Below, piece by piece: positions 8,141 through 16,575 of a stretch of DNA of 64,000 nt. The DNA comes from an uncultured Prevotellaceae bacterium (GTDB taxonomy: Bacteria > Bacteroidota > Bacteroidia > Bacteroidales > Bacteroidaceae), in assembly GCA_947165505.1 (NCBI GenBank), contig CAMVAT010000001.1, positions 1 through 64,000 of the forward strand. The letters are read 5' to 3'. Each line of letters starts with the position of its first letter. Position 1 is the stretch's first letter. The notes beneath the pieces were generated by a model. It made no database searches, was not told where the DNA came from, and saw only the letters and a list, made by a program, of their open reading frames with translations. The position numbers and the translations under genes are program-made.

Positions 8141-9598
8141 TTACTTCATCTTCATGATCTGCTGGCAAGCAGCATCACTCGGGTCGATGGCAAGCAGTTT
8201 CTCTGCCCAAGGCTTCGCACTGGCGATGTCTTTCTTCTGATAGTAATAGATGGCATAGAAACGGTATGCACGACGCTTATAGACCTGGTCGTTGGCCGAC
8301 TCTTCACCGGTGTTCACCAGCTCCATCAGCTTGTCATACGACGCTTTTGCCAGACCTTCCTTGCACTCGGGGTCGAGCTGCATGTTCATCTGAGCACGCT
8401 TGTACCAGTAGAACTTGGTCTCGGGGCTCATCTCGGTAATCTTGGCATACATCTGCTCTGCCTTGCGGATGGCATCCTTCTTGGCACCTTCCTCAGTGGC
8501 CTCGTCGGCTGCGATGGTGGTATAGATGTCGGCCAGAGCCTCATAGTCCTCAGCCTTAGACGAACCGGCCACAGTCATGTAGCGCTCGAAGGTCTCGATG
8601 GCTTTGGCATAGTCGCCCTTCTTGGTATAAGCGTTAGAGAGGTATTTCAGAGCGTCCTTGCTCTCACGCAGCTGGATAGACTGCTCAAAGCTGTTCACAG
8701 CCTCGTCGTACTGCTGCTTACCCATATACACGTGACCGAGCTGGATGAAGTCGTAGGCGGTCTTCGTCACATCGGGCAGACTCAGATATTTGTTGGCAAA
8801 CTCAAGAGCGCCGTCATAGTCCTTGGCCACAAGGCTGTTGTAGAACGCCATACGGTTGAGCACCGAGTTGTTGGGGAACTTACCCAGACCATACTTAGCC
8901 ACTTCGAGAGCTTTCTCGTTCTTACCCTCCATGTAGCCAGAGAGTGCGAACTCCTTGATCTCATCCTCGGTCAGGGCACCGATATTGGCTTTGCTGTAGT
9001 GCTCGAAAGCCTTATCGGTCTGGTCGGCCTGATAGAAGAAGTGAGCAGCCACGGCGTCCACGGGATAGTCAGGACGCTCGGCACGCAGTTTGTCAAGGGT
9101 CTGTGCCGACACCTCGGGAGAGATCTTACGATACACGCGTGCATACTTGATGAATCCCAGCGGCTCTTTGGGGTCGATCGACTGTGCCTGCTGATACCAG
9201 GTAGCGGCGGTGCCACCATCATCGTTGAAGGCATAGATATCACCTTGCAGCAGGAAGGCGTCCACACACTTGTTCTTACCACGGGTCAGAGCCTGGGTAG
9301 CATAGTTCTGGGCCTCGGCGGCATACTTCTGATTCAACTCAGGGGTCTTCGTGCGCCAAGCCAGGTCGAGATAGGCACGTCCCAGACCAGCCAGTCCTTC
9401 GGCATTCTTCTTGTACTCTTTCATGAAGGCCTTCACCTGGTCTTTGGTGTTGATGATCACATTGACGCTGTCTTTCAGGTAGGCGTCGGTTAACACTTTC
9501 GAAATGTTGGCCACATCTTGCTCTACATTCTGGGCTGCGGCGGGAGCGGCGAATCCTAACATCATCGCTCCGATGAATAGATATTTAATAGCTTTCAT
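8141..9598 (-). CDS. exported tetratricopeptide-repeat protein
   Basis: A Sec signal peptide (MKAIKYLFIGAMMLGFAAPAAAQ, cleavage near residue 23) is followed by about ten TPR-like helix pairs over 485 residues. Clear units are around VYMGKQQYDEAVNSFEQS and AYTKKGDYAKAIETFERY. It is the last gene of the exbB-exbD-exbD-tonB-lipoprotein series, so it probably works in the periplasm as a scaffold for the energy-transduction complex. The role is inferred from position only. Confidence 0.8.
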   Translation of the reverse strand: MKAIKYLFIGAMMLGFAAPAAAQNVEQDVANISKVLTDAYLKDSVNVIINTKDQVKAFMKEYKKNAEGLAGLGRAYLDLAWRTKTPELNQKYAAEAQNYATQALTRGKNKCVDAFLLQGDIYAFNDDGGTAATWYQQAQSIDPKEPLGFIKYARVYRKISPEVSAQTLDKLRAERPDYPVDAVAAHFFYQADQTDKAFEHYSKANIGALTEDEIKEFALSGYMEGKNEKALEVAKYGLGKFPNNSVLNRMAFYNSLVAKDYDGALEFANKYLSLPDVTKTAYDFIQLGHVYMGKQQYDEAVNSFEQSIQLRESKDALKYLSNAYTKKGDYAKAIETFERYMTVAGSSKAEDYEALADIYTTIAADEATEEGAKKDAIRKAEQMYAKITEMSPETKFYWYKRAQMNMQLDPECKEGLAKASYDKLMELVNTGEESANDQVYKRRAYRFYAIYYYQKKDIASAKPWAEKLLAIDPSDAACQQIMKMK

Positions 9599-9662
9599 AG
9601 TTCGTGAGTTTTTGAGTTATTACTTACACCTTTGACGCGTATAAAATCAAAGGGTTTAATGT

Positions 9663-10622
9663 TCAATTTTTCACATTTACCGTCCGGATATTCAACTCTC
9701 CGCGCACGGGCAGGAGCCCTGACTTGAAGATGACCAACTGTCCTTTGGGCGACTCAAGGAAATGAGCGAATGCCCAGGGCAGTCCGTTATAGGGGTCGTT
9801 GAGGAGTGCGTAGATGGTACGCACAAAGGGGTATCGGCCGTCGAGCAAATATGCCTGATACGGCTTCCATGAATTCATCTCGGTCGCCTTGTCCATCGCG
9901 GTGACCGACATTACTGTTACATTCTTCTTCCATTTGGTGTGCGTGCTGTCGCGCTCATCAAAGAGCCAATTAGAGCCGATGATGCCGATAGCACTGGGCG
10001 TACGCGCCACATATTCTATCAATTCGGGCGTTGACTTGGCAGCTGTTGCGTTCTTGCCCAAGGGGCGGCCGTCGAGAATACTATCTACGCAGTATTGGGC
10101 GGCCGAAGAACCCGACTGATCGAAAGCCAGACGTATCTGACCACGCTTTGATCCGGGATTGATTTCTGCCCAGTCGGTCACCTCACCGCTCAGCACACGC
10201 TTCACATCATTGACGGTGATGCACGAGTCGGTGTTCTGCGGGTTGATGATCAGTGCCAACCCGTCGTAGCCGATAGGGAAAGAGACACCTTTGTAGGTAC
10301 GCGCCAACAGGGTGTCAAGCTCGGCCTGACGGAATTTTCTGGCAGCGATGACCAACTGCATGGTGTCGTTGACGAGGCGGTTGATGGCCTCTGTCTCACT
10401 CATGTAAATAGGCGTAAGGTGAGCCTTACCTTTTTTTGTGAACTCGAATACCTGCCTGCATTCCTCGATGATAGAGGAAAAGCTTTCGTCAGAGGCGAAA
10501 GCAATCGCCCCTGACGAAGCAGTATCGGTTCTGCTACTCTTCCGTTGGGTCTTGCCGCACGAGGTTGTCAGTGCAAGCGAGACCGTCAACGAAACGAGTA
10601 TGTAGAATAATTTTTTCATCAA
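9663..10622 (-). CDS. PstS-like substrate-binding lipoprotein
   Basis: The 319-residue product has a lipoprotein signal peptide (lipobox around LTTSC, lipidated Cys22) and a PBP-like domain of the phosphate-binding PstS type. Recognisable segments are IAFASDESFSSIIEECR, ITVNDVKRVLSGEVTDW and RLAFDQSGSSAAQYCVDSIL. No PstCAB permease genes adjoin it. Its place between tonB and the TPR gene suggests a Ton-associated binding protein and not part of an ABC importer. The ligand is unknown. Confidence 0.8.
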   Translation of the reverse strand: MMKKLFYILVSLTVSLALTTSCGKTQRKSSRTDTASSGAIAFASDESFSSIIEECRQVFEFTKKGKAHLTPIYMSETEAINRLVNDTMQLVIAARKFRQAELDTLLARTYKGVSFPIGYDGLALIINPQNTDSCITVNDVKRVLSGEVTDWAEINPGSKRGQIRLAFDQSGSSAAQYCVDSILDGRPLGKNATAAKSTPELIEYVARTPSAIGIIGSNWLFDERDSTHTKWKKNVTVMSVTAMDKATEMNSWKPYQAYLLDGRYPFVRTIYALLNDPYNGLPWAFAHFLESPKGQLVIFKSGLLPVRGELNIRTVNVKN

Positions 10623-10646
10623 CAGAAGTTCTGAAGTCAGACGAAA

Positions 10647-11498
10647 TTAGTTCTGAAGTTTGAAGTTGACCGGCAGTGTGAACTTCGAGCGCACGGGGCG
10701 ACCGTTCTGCATACCGGGAGTCCACTTCGGCATCGATTTGACCACACGCACAGCCTCTTTGTCGAGGTTGGGGTCAACACCGCGGACGACGACCACATTC
10801 GAGATGCTACCATTCAGCTCAACGACGAACTGCACGGTGACGCGGCCCTGAATGTTGTTCTCCTGAGCGGCGGCCGGGTAGCGGATGTTCTGAGCAAGCC
10901 ACTGGTTCATGGCACCGGGACCACCGGGGAACGATGCTTGCTGCTCCACAAATTCGAAGATTTTGTTCTCTTCCTCTTTGGGTTTCTCCTCTACTTTAGG
11001 CTCTTCCTTCTTCACCTCTTCCTTGATCTGAAGCACTTCGGCGTCTTCATTGTTACCTTTCACGTCGAGGGCACCGATAGCGGTCTCCGACTGGCTCAGG
11101 TCTTCCTGCTGACGCAGAGTGTTATCTTCACGCACCTGGTCGTCTTTCTTGATGACCGGCTCGGTGAATTTCTCAGAGCTGGCTACTTGCTCCACCTCTT
11201 CTTTAGGCTGCTCGTAGATGATCTCTTCTTCCTTCTCCACTTCCACCTCTTCTTCCTCGGTGCTCTGGTCGATGGTACTCATCGTGGCCTCGCCGCTCAC
11301 CTTCGAGCTGCTGTCCTGGATGGTTTTGATCAGAGCGAATCCGCCGAAGAGCACGGCAGCGGCGATACCCATGATGATGATAGCCCAGAAGTTGCGGGAA
11401 CCTGTCCCGCGGCGCAGTTGATATGCACCATACTCCTTGTTCTTATTCGCAAATACTAGGTCGGTCCATTCATTGGATGTTAAATCTATTTTTGCCAT
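10647..11498 (-). CDS. tonB: TonB energy transducer
   Basis: TonB couples the inner-membrane proton gradient, through ExbB/ExbD, to outer-membrane TonB-dependent receptors. The 283-residue protein has a cytoplasmic N-terminus with the Bacteroidetes signature NKNKEYGAYQLRR, and a single membrane helix at about 33-57. A long periplasmic Glu/Lys/Pro-rich spacer (about 75-185) follows, then a C-terminal TonB domain (about 195-283) with GRVTVQFVVELNGSI and the final VNFKLQN. It lies 34 nt downstream of exbD in the same operon. Confidence 0.93.
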   Translation of the reverse strand: MAKIDLTSNEWTDLVFANKNKEYGAYQLRRGTGSRNFWAIIIMGIAAAVLFGGFALIKTIQDSSSKVSGEATMSTIDQSTEEEEVEVEKEEEIIYEQPKEEVEQVASSEKFTEPVIKKDDQVREDNTLRQQEDLSQSETAIGALDVKGNNEDAEVLQIKEEVKKEEPKVEEKPKEEENKIFEFVEQQASFPGGPGAMNQWLAQNIRYPAAAQENNIQGRVTVQFVVELNGSISNVVVVRGVDPNLDKEAVRVVKSMPKWTPGMQNGRPVRSKFTLPVNFKLQN

Positions 11499-11532
11499 AG
11501 TTTTAATTCTTTTTAAGCAGTCACATTAGAAT

Positions 11533-12192
11533 TTATTTCTCCACCTTGAATCCATTGATGGTCTTCATGAAGGCAGTCTCTTCCTCTGTGACAGCACCAA
11601 TTACATAAGTACCAACATTACATATCAGCATTTCATCAAGAGCACTCACCATATTGTCGTACGAAGCTGCGTCGAACGGTTTGATGATGACGGTAAGCAC
11701 AGGAATATCCTGAGCGCCTTCTACCTTACCACCCTTGATGGCGGCCAGTTTCTGGTGGTAGATGGTGTCTTGGTCTTTGTTCTTGTACTCCTCGTTGAGT
11801 TTGTCAACGGCCTGCTTCACCTCTTGCATGGGTTTGCGGCCTTCCACCTTATGGTTCATGAGGGTGTAGCGGAATCCGTTCTTCTCTTTGGGGTCCCAAG
11901 AGCCGAGCTCCACGCAGTCGGGGTTCTTGTAGTCGGGGATACCCTTGATGTAAGCGAGGGTATTGTCGGCACCCAAGAACACGGTGATGGTCTGCGACTC
12001 CTTGGCTTCGTTCTTGTTCTCGTCCTGCACATTCTTATCATCGGTCGGCATGGTCAGGTTCATACTCTGAGGTTTGCTGAGCGATGTAGCGAGCATAAAG
12101 AACGTGATCAGAAGCATCATCATGTCCACCATCGGCGTAAAGTCAACTCGGACATCCTGCTTTTTCTGTCTTGAAGCTTTTTTCTTTGCCAT
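11533..12192 (-). CDS. exbD: ExbD-type biopolymer transport protein (second copy)
   Basis: An inner-membrane proton-channel subunit of 219 residues. After a basic cytoplasmic start, [21 protein letters not shown] forms the single membrane helix with the conserved channel Asp (in PMVD). The periplasmic domain is larger than in enterobacterial ExbD (about 140 residues), as is usual for Bacteroidetes paralogues. It is separated from the preceding exbD by 3 nt. Confidence 0.9.
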   Translation of the reverse strand: MAKKKASRQKKQDVRVDFTPMVDMMMLLITFFMLATSLSKPQSMNLTMPTDDKNVQDENKNEAKESQTITVFLGADNTLAYIKGIPDYKNPDCVELGSWDPKEKNGFRYTLMNHKVEGRKPMQEVKQAVDKLNEEYKNKDQDTIYHQKLAAIKGGKVEGAQDIPVLTVIIKPFDAASYDNMVSALDEMLICNVGTYVIGAVTEEETAFMKTINGFKVEK

Positions 12193-12195
12193 TCT

Positions 12196-12855
12196 TTATT
12201 CCTCCACTTTTTTATAAGATGTGATTAAGAAATAACGGTTCTGCTTGATGCGCTGCAATGAAGCCATCACGTTTTTCACGTCAGAGTAGGGAGTATCAGA
12301 GTCGGCCTTGATGGCTATCTTCATACGACCTTCTTTTTTCTCTTCGTCGGTCTTGTCCTGATACTTTTCCTTGTTCCATGCTTTGGCGGCATCCACCCAT
12401 TTCTGCAGCTCGTTGTCTTTGGTCTCGATCTTGGCAGAATCCACGGGGATACCCATCTCTTTCTGGTAGTTGTTCAAAGCATTCTCTTCCAGGCTGAGGA
12501 GCTCTTTCAGCTTATTGGCAGGCACGCCGATATTGGTGGCGGCCTGTGCAATAGCCAGTTGCTCGCCGCTGAGGTTGATGCCCTCACGCTGCGCGAACTT
12601 CTCGACCATGCCTCTCATGTCAGCGGGCTTGTCCATGCCGACGAACACCTTGCCGCCTTTCTCGACGAGGATGGTCAGCACGTCGCCCTCTGGAACTTTC
12701 TCCTCCGACACCGCGCCAGGTGTGTTCACCTTCACCGCCTCGTTCTTGATGAACGTAGAGGTCAGCATGAAGAAGGTGAGCAGGAGCACCATCACGTCGG
12801 ACATCGGCGTCATGTCGATCCAGATACTTTGTTTCTTAATTTTTACTTTACCCAT
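12196..12855 (-). CDS. exbD: ExbD-type biopolymer transport protein (first copy)
   Basis: This 219-residue ExbD starts MGKVKIKKQSIWIDMTPMSD and continues into a membrane helix (VMVLLLTFFMLTSTFI). The channel Asp is in TPMSD. The periplasmic domain ends with a DVKNVMASLQRIKQNRY segment. It shares length and architecture with the following copy but differs in sequence, so the two may form heteromeric pairs. It follows exbB by 31 nt. Confidence 0.9.
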   Translation of the reverse strand: MGKVKIKKQSIWIDMTPMSDVMVLLLTFFMLTSTFIKNEAVKVNTPGAVSEEKVPEGDVLTILVEKGGKVFVGMDKPADMRGMVEKFAQREGINLSGEQLAIAQAATNIGVPANKLKELLSLEENALNNYQKEMGIPVDSAKIETKDNELQKWVDAAKAWNKEKYQDKTDEEKKEGRMKIAIKADSDTPYSDVKNVMASLQRIKQNRYFLITSYKKVEE

Positions 12856-12886
12856 AGTGATAAATAGTATTAAGGGTTAGTAGAAA

Positions 12887-13729
12887 TTAAGCTTCCTCAG
12901 TATGGTTGGCTTCGTAAGTCTGAGCGATAGAATAGCCCACTTCGTCGAGGGCGTATGTCAACTTATCAATCTTGTTAGTGAAGGTGTTGTAAGCGATAAC
13001 AGCGCACCAAGAAGTACCGATACCGAATGCGGTGTTGATAAGGGCCTCAGAAATACCAGTTGACAGTTCCAGAGAGTCGCCGCCGCCACCAGCAGCCAGA
13101 GCCTGGAACGACTTGATCATACCGATCACAGTACCGAGCAGACCGGTCAGAGTACCGAGGGTAGTCAGAGTAGCGAGGATGGGGAGGTTCATCTGCAGGG
13201 TAGGCATCTCGAGCTGTGTAGCCTCTTCGTGAGCCTGCTGGATCTTAGCCACTTTCTGAGCTTTCTTGATACCAGAGGTGTTCTGCATCTCGTTGTAAGC
13301 TTTCAGAGAAGCGCTCACCACGTTGGCCACAGAACCTTTCTGGCGGTCGCAGAGCTGCTGAGCCTTGGCGAAGTCGTTCTGGCGCAGAGCCTCTTTGATG
13401 TTGGCAGTGAATTTAGCGAGAGAGCCTTTACCGAAGGCAGTGCGGAGAGCGAGGATACGCTCGATAGAGAGTGCAATCACGGTGAGCAAGAGGGTGTGGA
13501 TGACAGGCACCACGATACCGCCCTTGAAGATGGTACCCATGATGTTCAGGGGATGTCCTTCGGGATCGCCGCCTTCAAAGTTTGAGGGAGAGCCCAGTAC
13601 AAAGAAGAAGTTGCAGAATGCGATGATTGCGCAAACCACGATGACGAGGAATGCCTGACGGATACCTACAAAGCCCGTGCTTTTCTTCGCAGCTGCCGGA
13701 GCAGCCGGTTTCGTTGTTGTTGTTGCCAT
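12887..13729 (-). CDS. exbB: MotA/TolQ/ExbB proton channel family protein
   Basis: The 280-residue ExbB homologue is the first gene of the operon. An Ala/Lys-rich N-terminus precedes a membrane helix at about 25-48, and a second helix lies near 75-95 after the periplasmic loop. The ExbB/TolQ core has NLPILATLTTLGTLTGLLGTV (about 180-200) and SEALINTAFGIGTS. With ExbD it forms the proton-driven motor that powers TonB. No recognisable stop or frame problem is present. Confidence 0.93.
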   Translation of the reverse strand: MATTTTKPAAPAAAKKSTGFVGIRQAFLVIVVCAIIAFCNFFFVLGSPSNFEGGDPEGHPLNIMGTIFKGGIVVPVIHTLLLTVIALSIERILALRTAFGKGSLAKFTANIKEALRQNDFAKAQQLCDRQKGSVANVVSASLKAYNEMQNTSGIKKAQKVAKIQQAHEEATQLEMPTLQMNLPILATLTTLGTLTGLLGTVIGMIKSFQALAAGGGGDSLELSTGISEALINTAFGIGTSWCAVIAYNTFTNKIDKLTYALDEVGYSIAQTYEANHTEEA

Positions 13730-13851
13730 AGTTTTTTGTTTAATTTTTAATTTTTAGTTATTAATAAATTTAAGTTGTTAAAAAATATCGTAGTTCGTAA
13801 ATGAAGTCTTCTGATGTACTCGCACATTGATACCTTCTGCGAATAACTTCG

Positions 13852-13859
13852 CAAAGATA
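13852..13859 (-). promoter_or_regulatory. -7 element of the exbB-tonB operon
   Basis: TATCTTTG on the minus strand matches TAnnTTTG about 120 nt before the exbB start, implying a long AT-rich 5' leader. The -33 element is not clear. Confidence 0.5.
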
Positions 13860-13910
13860 CTAAATTCGTGCAAACTACAGACTGAAAACTTTAAATTTAA
13901 CTTTTTTTTA

Positions 13911-15104
13911 CTATTTCAGGCACTTTAATGCCTCTTCTATGCGCCGCATAGCCTCGCAGATATTGTCGTCGGAGGTGGCATAGCTCATACGGAAGCAGTC
14001 GGGGTCGCCAAAAGCGTCGCCGCCCACTGTGGCCACGTGTGCCTTTTCGAGCAGATACATGGCCAGGTCGGTAGAGTTGTTGATGGTGCGCTCGCCGTCG
14101 CTCTTGCCATAGAAGCTGCTGCACTTGGGGAAGAGGTAGAATGCGCCCTCGGGCACGTTGACCTCGAGGCCGGGTATCTGTTTGGCCAGGCGCACGATGA
14201 GGTTGCGCCTGCGCTCGAAGGCCAGACGCATGTCTTCCACACAGTCTTGCGAGTAGATATAGGCAGCCTCTGCCGCTTTCTGTGATACGGAGCAGGGGCC
14301 GGAGGTATATTGACCTTGCAGTTTGTTGCAGCCTTTCACGATCCATTCGGGTGCGGCGATGTAGCCGATGCGCCAGCCGGTCATGGCGTATGCCTTCGAC
14401 ACGCCGTTGACCACCACCGTACGCTCTTTCATGCCCGCAAACTGTGCGATGCTCTCGTGGCGGCCCACGTAGTTGATGTGCTCATAAATCTCATCGGCCA
14501 GCACATAGAGCTCGTCGTGGCTGAGGATGACCTCGGAGAGAGCCTGCAGCTCGGCTTTTGAATAGACGCTGCCGGTGGGGTTGCTGGGCGAGCAGAGGAT
14601 GATGAGGCGCGTGCGCGGCGTGATGGCCTGTTCGAGCTGCTCGGGGGTCATTTTGAAGTTCTGCTCAAACCCGGCATTCACGATCACCGGCTTGCCCCCT
14701 GCCAGCAGCACCATCTGCGGATAACTCACCCAGTAGGGGGCGGGGATGATGACCTCGTCGCCCTCGTCGATGAGTGCGAGCACGGTATTACACACGCTCT
14801 GCTTGGCTCCGTTCGAAACGAGTATCTCAGCGGGCGTGTAATCCAGGTTATTCTCTTTTTTCAGTTTCTCAGACACCGCCTTCCTCAAGTCGATATATCC
14901 AGGCACAGGCGAGTACTTCGAATAGTTTTGGTCAACCGCCAGTTTAGCGGCCTCTTTGATATGGTCTGGTGTGTTAAAGTCGGGTTCACCGACGCTCAGG
15001 TTAATCACGTCAATGCCCTGCGCCTTCATCTCACTGCTTTTTTGCGACATGGCAAGCGTGGCAGACGGTGCGAGGCGGTTCAGGCGTTCGGATAATTTTG
15101 GCAT
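13911..15104 (-). CDS. PLP-dependent class I aminotransferase (aspartate aminotransferase-like)
   Basis: The 397-residue fold-type I enzyme transfers an amino group between an amino acid (most likely aspartate) and a 2-oxo acid. The PLP-binding Lys is K237 in NGVSKAYAMTGWRIGY. CSPSNPTGSVYS (about 171-182), DEIYEH (204-209) and the Arg of the C-terminal FRMSYAT segment complete the usual active site. Subgroup 1-gamma enzymes of this length act on aspartate, and some also on prephenate. It stands alone. Confidence 0.9.
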   Translation of the reverse strand: MPKLSERLNRLAPSATLAMSQKSSEMKAQGIDVINLSVGEPDFNTPDHIKEAAKLAVDQNYSKYSPVPGYIDLRKAVSEKLKKENNLDYTPAEILVSNGAKQSVCNTVLALIDEGDEVIIPAPYWVSYPQMVLLAGGKPVIVNAGFEQNFKMTPEQLEQAITPRTRLIILCSPSNPTGSVYSKAELQALSEVILSHDELYVLADEIYEHINYVGRHESIAQFAGMKERTVVVNGVSKAYAMTGWRIGYIAAPEWIVKGCNKLQGQYTSGPCSVSQKAAEAAYIYSQDCVEDMRLAFERRRNLIVRLAKQIPGLEVNVPEGAFYLFPKCSSFYGKSDGERTINNSTDLAMYLLEKAHVATVGGDAFGDPDCFRMSYATSDDNICEAMRRIEEALKCLK

Positions 15105-15129
15105 AAGCGTAAAATGTCTTAATTGGTTG

Positions 15130-15137
15130 CAAAAGTA
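15130..15137 (-). promoter_or_regulatory. -7 element of the aminotransferase gene
   Basis: TACTTTTG on the minus strand lies 26 nt before the start codon. A TTTG is present at 15161-15164, but with a 23-nt spacer. Confidence 0.5.
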
Positions 15138-15193
15138 ACATAATATTTTGAAAACACCATCAAAATGTCTGTTAATTCACAAAAAAAAAATCT

Positions 15194-16396
15194 TTATAAG
15201 TGCAGGGTATGCCCCATACGTTCTTTTTTGGTCTTCAAGTAGCGCAGGTTATAGGGGTTGGGCGTCACCTCGATAGGCACGTTCTCTACGATCTCGAGTC
15301 CGTAGGCCTCGAGCCCTACGCGCTTGACGGGGTTGTTGGTGAGCAGCCGCATCTTGCGCACGCCCAGATGGCGGAGCATCTGCGCACCGCAGCCGTAGTC
15401 GCGCTCGTCGGGTTTGAAACCCAGGTGTACGTTGGCGTCCACGGTGTCGAGTCCCTCTTCTTGCAGTTTGTAGGCTTCGATTTTGTTCATCAGTCCGATG
15501 CCCCTGCCCTCTTGCTGCATATAGATCAGCACGCCGGTGCCCTCTTCTTCTATCATGCGCATGGCTTTATGCAGCTGCTCGCCGCAGTCGCACCGTTTGC
15601 TGCCGAGGATATCGCCTGTGGAGCACGATGAGTGTACGCGCACCATGACGGGCGTGTCGCCCTTCCACTCGCCCTTGATGAGTGCGAAATGCTCCAGGCC
15701 GTTGGCTTTCTGGCGGAAGGGCACCAGGCGGAAGTGACCGTATTCGGTGGGCATGTCCACCTCGCTGCCCACCTCGATGAGCGACTCTTGCTGTAGTCTG
15801 TAGGCGATCATGTCTTTGATTGAGATGAGGCGCATGTCCCACTGGCGTGCCATCTCGTAGAGCTGTGGCAACCGCGCCATGGTGCCGTCGTCGTTCATGA
15901 TCTCCATGAGTGCGGCGGCGGGATAGAGGCCCGACAGGCGGCACAGGTCGATGGCGGCCTCGGTGTGACCGCTGCGCCGCAGCACGCCCTGCTCCTGAGC
16001 GTAAAGGGGGTTGATGTGACCGGGGCGCCCGAAGGTCTGGGGGGTTGAGGCGGGGTCGGCCAGGGCGCGGATGGTGGCGGCACGGTCGTGTGCCGACACG
16101 CCGGTGGCGCAGCCCTCGAGTTTGTCGATGGTGACGGTGAAGGGGGTGCCCAGCATCGAGGTGTTGTCAGACACCTGATGCGGCAGGTCGAGCTCCTCGC
16201 ACCTCGACATGGTGATGGGGGCGCAGAGCAACCCGCGCGCGTTCTTGAGCATGAAGTTCACCTTTTCTGGGGTGATCATCTCGGCGGCGATGATGAGGTC
16301 GCCTTCATTTTCACGGTCTTCATCATCCACGACGATGACGAACTTGCCTTGTTTGAAGTCGCGCAGCGCGTCTTCGATGCTATCTAATTGTATCAT
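15194..16396 (-). CDS. ribBA: bifunctional DHBP synthase / GTP cyclohydrolase II
   Basis: This riboflavin-pathway fusion makes both 3,4-dihydroxy-2-butanone 4-phosphate and the GTP-derived pyrimidine precursor. The 400 residues begin [14 protein letters not shown]. The RibB domain (1-200) carries the acidic [10 protein letters not shown] loop (24-33) and GHTEAAIDL (about 144-152). The RibA domain carries the zinc ligands Cys259, Cys270 and Cys272 ([15 protein letters not shown]) and QEGRGIGL. An in-frame extension upstream exists only because an 8-nt repeat stays open, so the start at 16396 is preferred. The other rib genes are not in the window. Confidence 0.95.
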   Translation of the reverse strand: MIQLDSIEDALRDFKQGKFVIVVDDEDRENEGDLIIAAEMITPEKVNFMLKNARGLLCAPITMSRCEELDLPHQVSDNTSMLGTPFTVTIDKLEGCATGVSAHDRAATIRALADPASTPQTFGRPGHINPLYAQEQGVLRRSGHTEAAIDLCRLSGLYPAAALMEIMNDDGTMARLPQLYEMARQWDMRLISIKDMIAYRLQQESLIEVGSEVDMPTEYGHFRLVPFRQKANGLEHFALIKGEWKGDTPVMVRVHSSCSTGDILGSKRCDCGEQLHKAMRMIEEEGTGVLIYMQQEGRGIGLMNKIEAYKLQEEGLDTVDANVHLGFKPDERDYGCGAQMLRHLGVRKMRLLTNNPVKRVGLEAYGLEIVENVPIEVTPNPYNLRYLKTKKERMGHTLHL

Positions 16397-16397
16397 A

Positions 16398-16575
16398 TTT
16401 TTAGGAGTTTGGGAGTCTGGGAGTTTGGGAGTTTGGGAGTTTGGAGTTTGGGGGTTGGGAGTTTGGGAGTTTGGGAGTGTGGACATTAGTCCACTAATTA
16501 TAAAGTTCAAAGTTCAATGTTCAATGTTCAATGTTCAAAGTTCAATGTTCAAAGTTCAATGTTCAATGTTTAACG
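16398..16575. repeat. GTTTGGGA and TTCAATG tandem repeats
   Basis: Two adjacent arrays are present: about eleven GTTTGGGA-like units of 7-8 nt (16405-16480), then about ten TTCAATG/TTCAAAG units of 7 nt (16505-16575) that run to the LptF/G stop codon. Related short copies occur at 32636-32665 and at 7978 and 22790. Confidence 0.85.

Noticed and set aside
8051..9493. 480-codon plus-strand frame opposite the TPR gene
   Set aside because: It is the antisense of a clear signal-peptide TPR protein. The codon pattern and Leu/Val/His-rich composition are those of a reverse-strand shadow.
16397..16510. 38-residue N-terminal extension of RibBA
   Set aside because: It is [14 protein letters not shown] sequence made by an in-frame 7-8 nt repeat. 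RibB domains begin right at MIQLDSIED.
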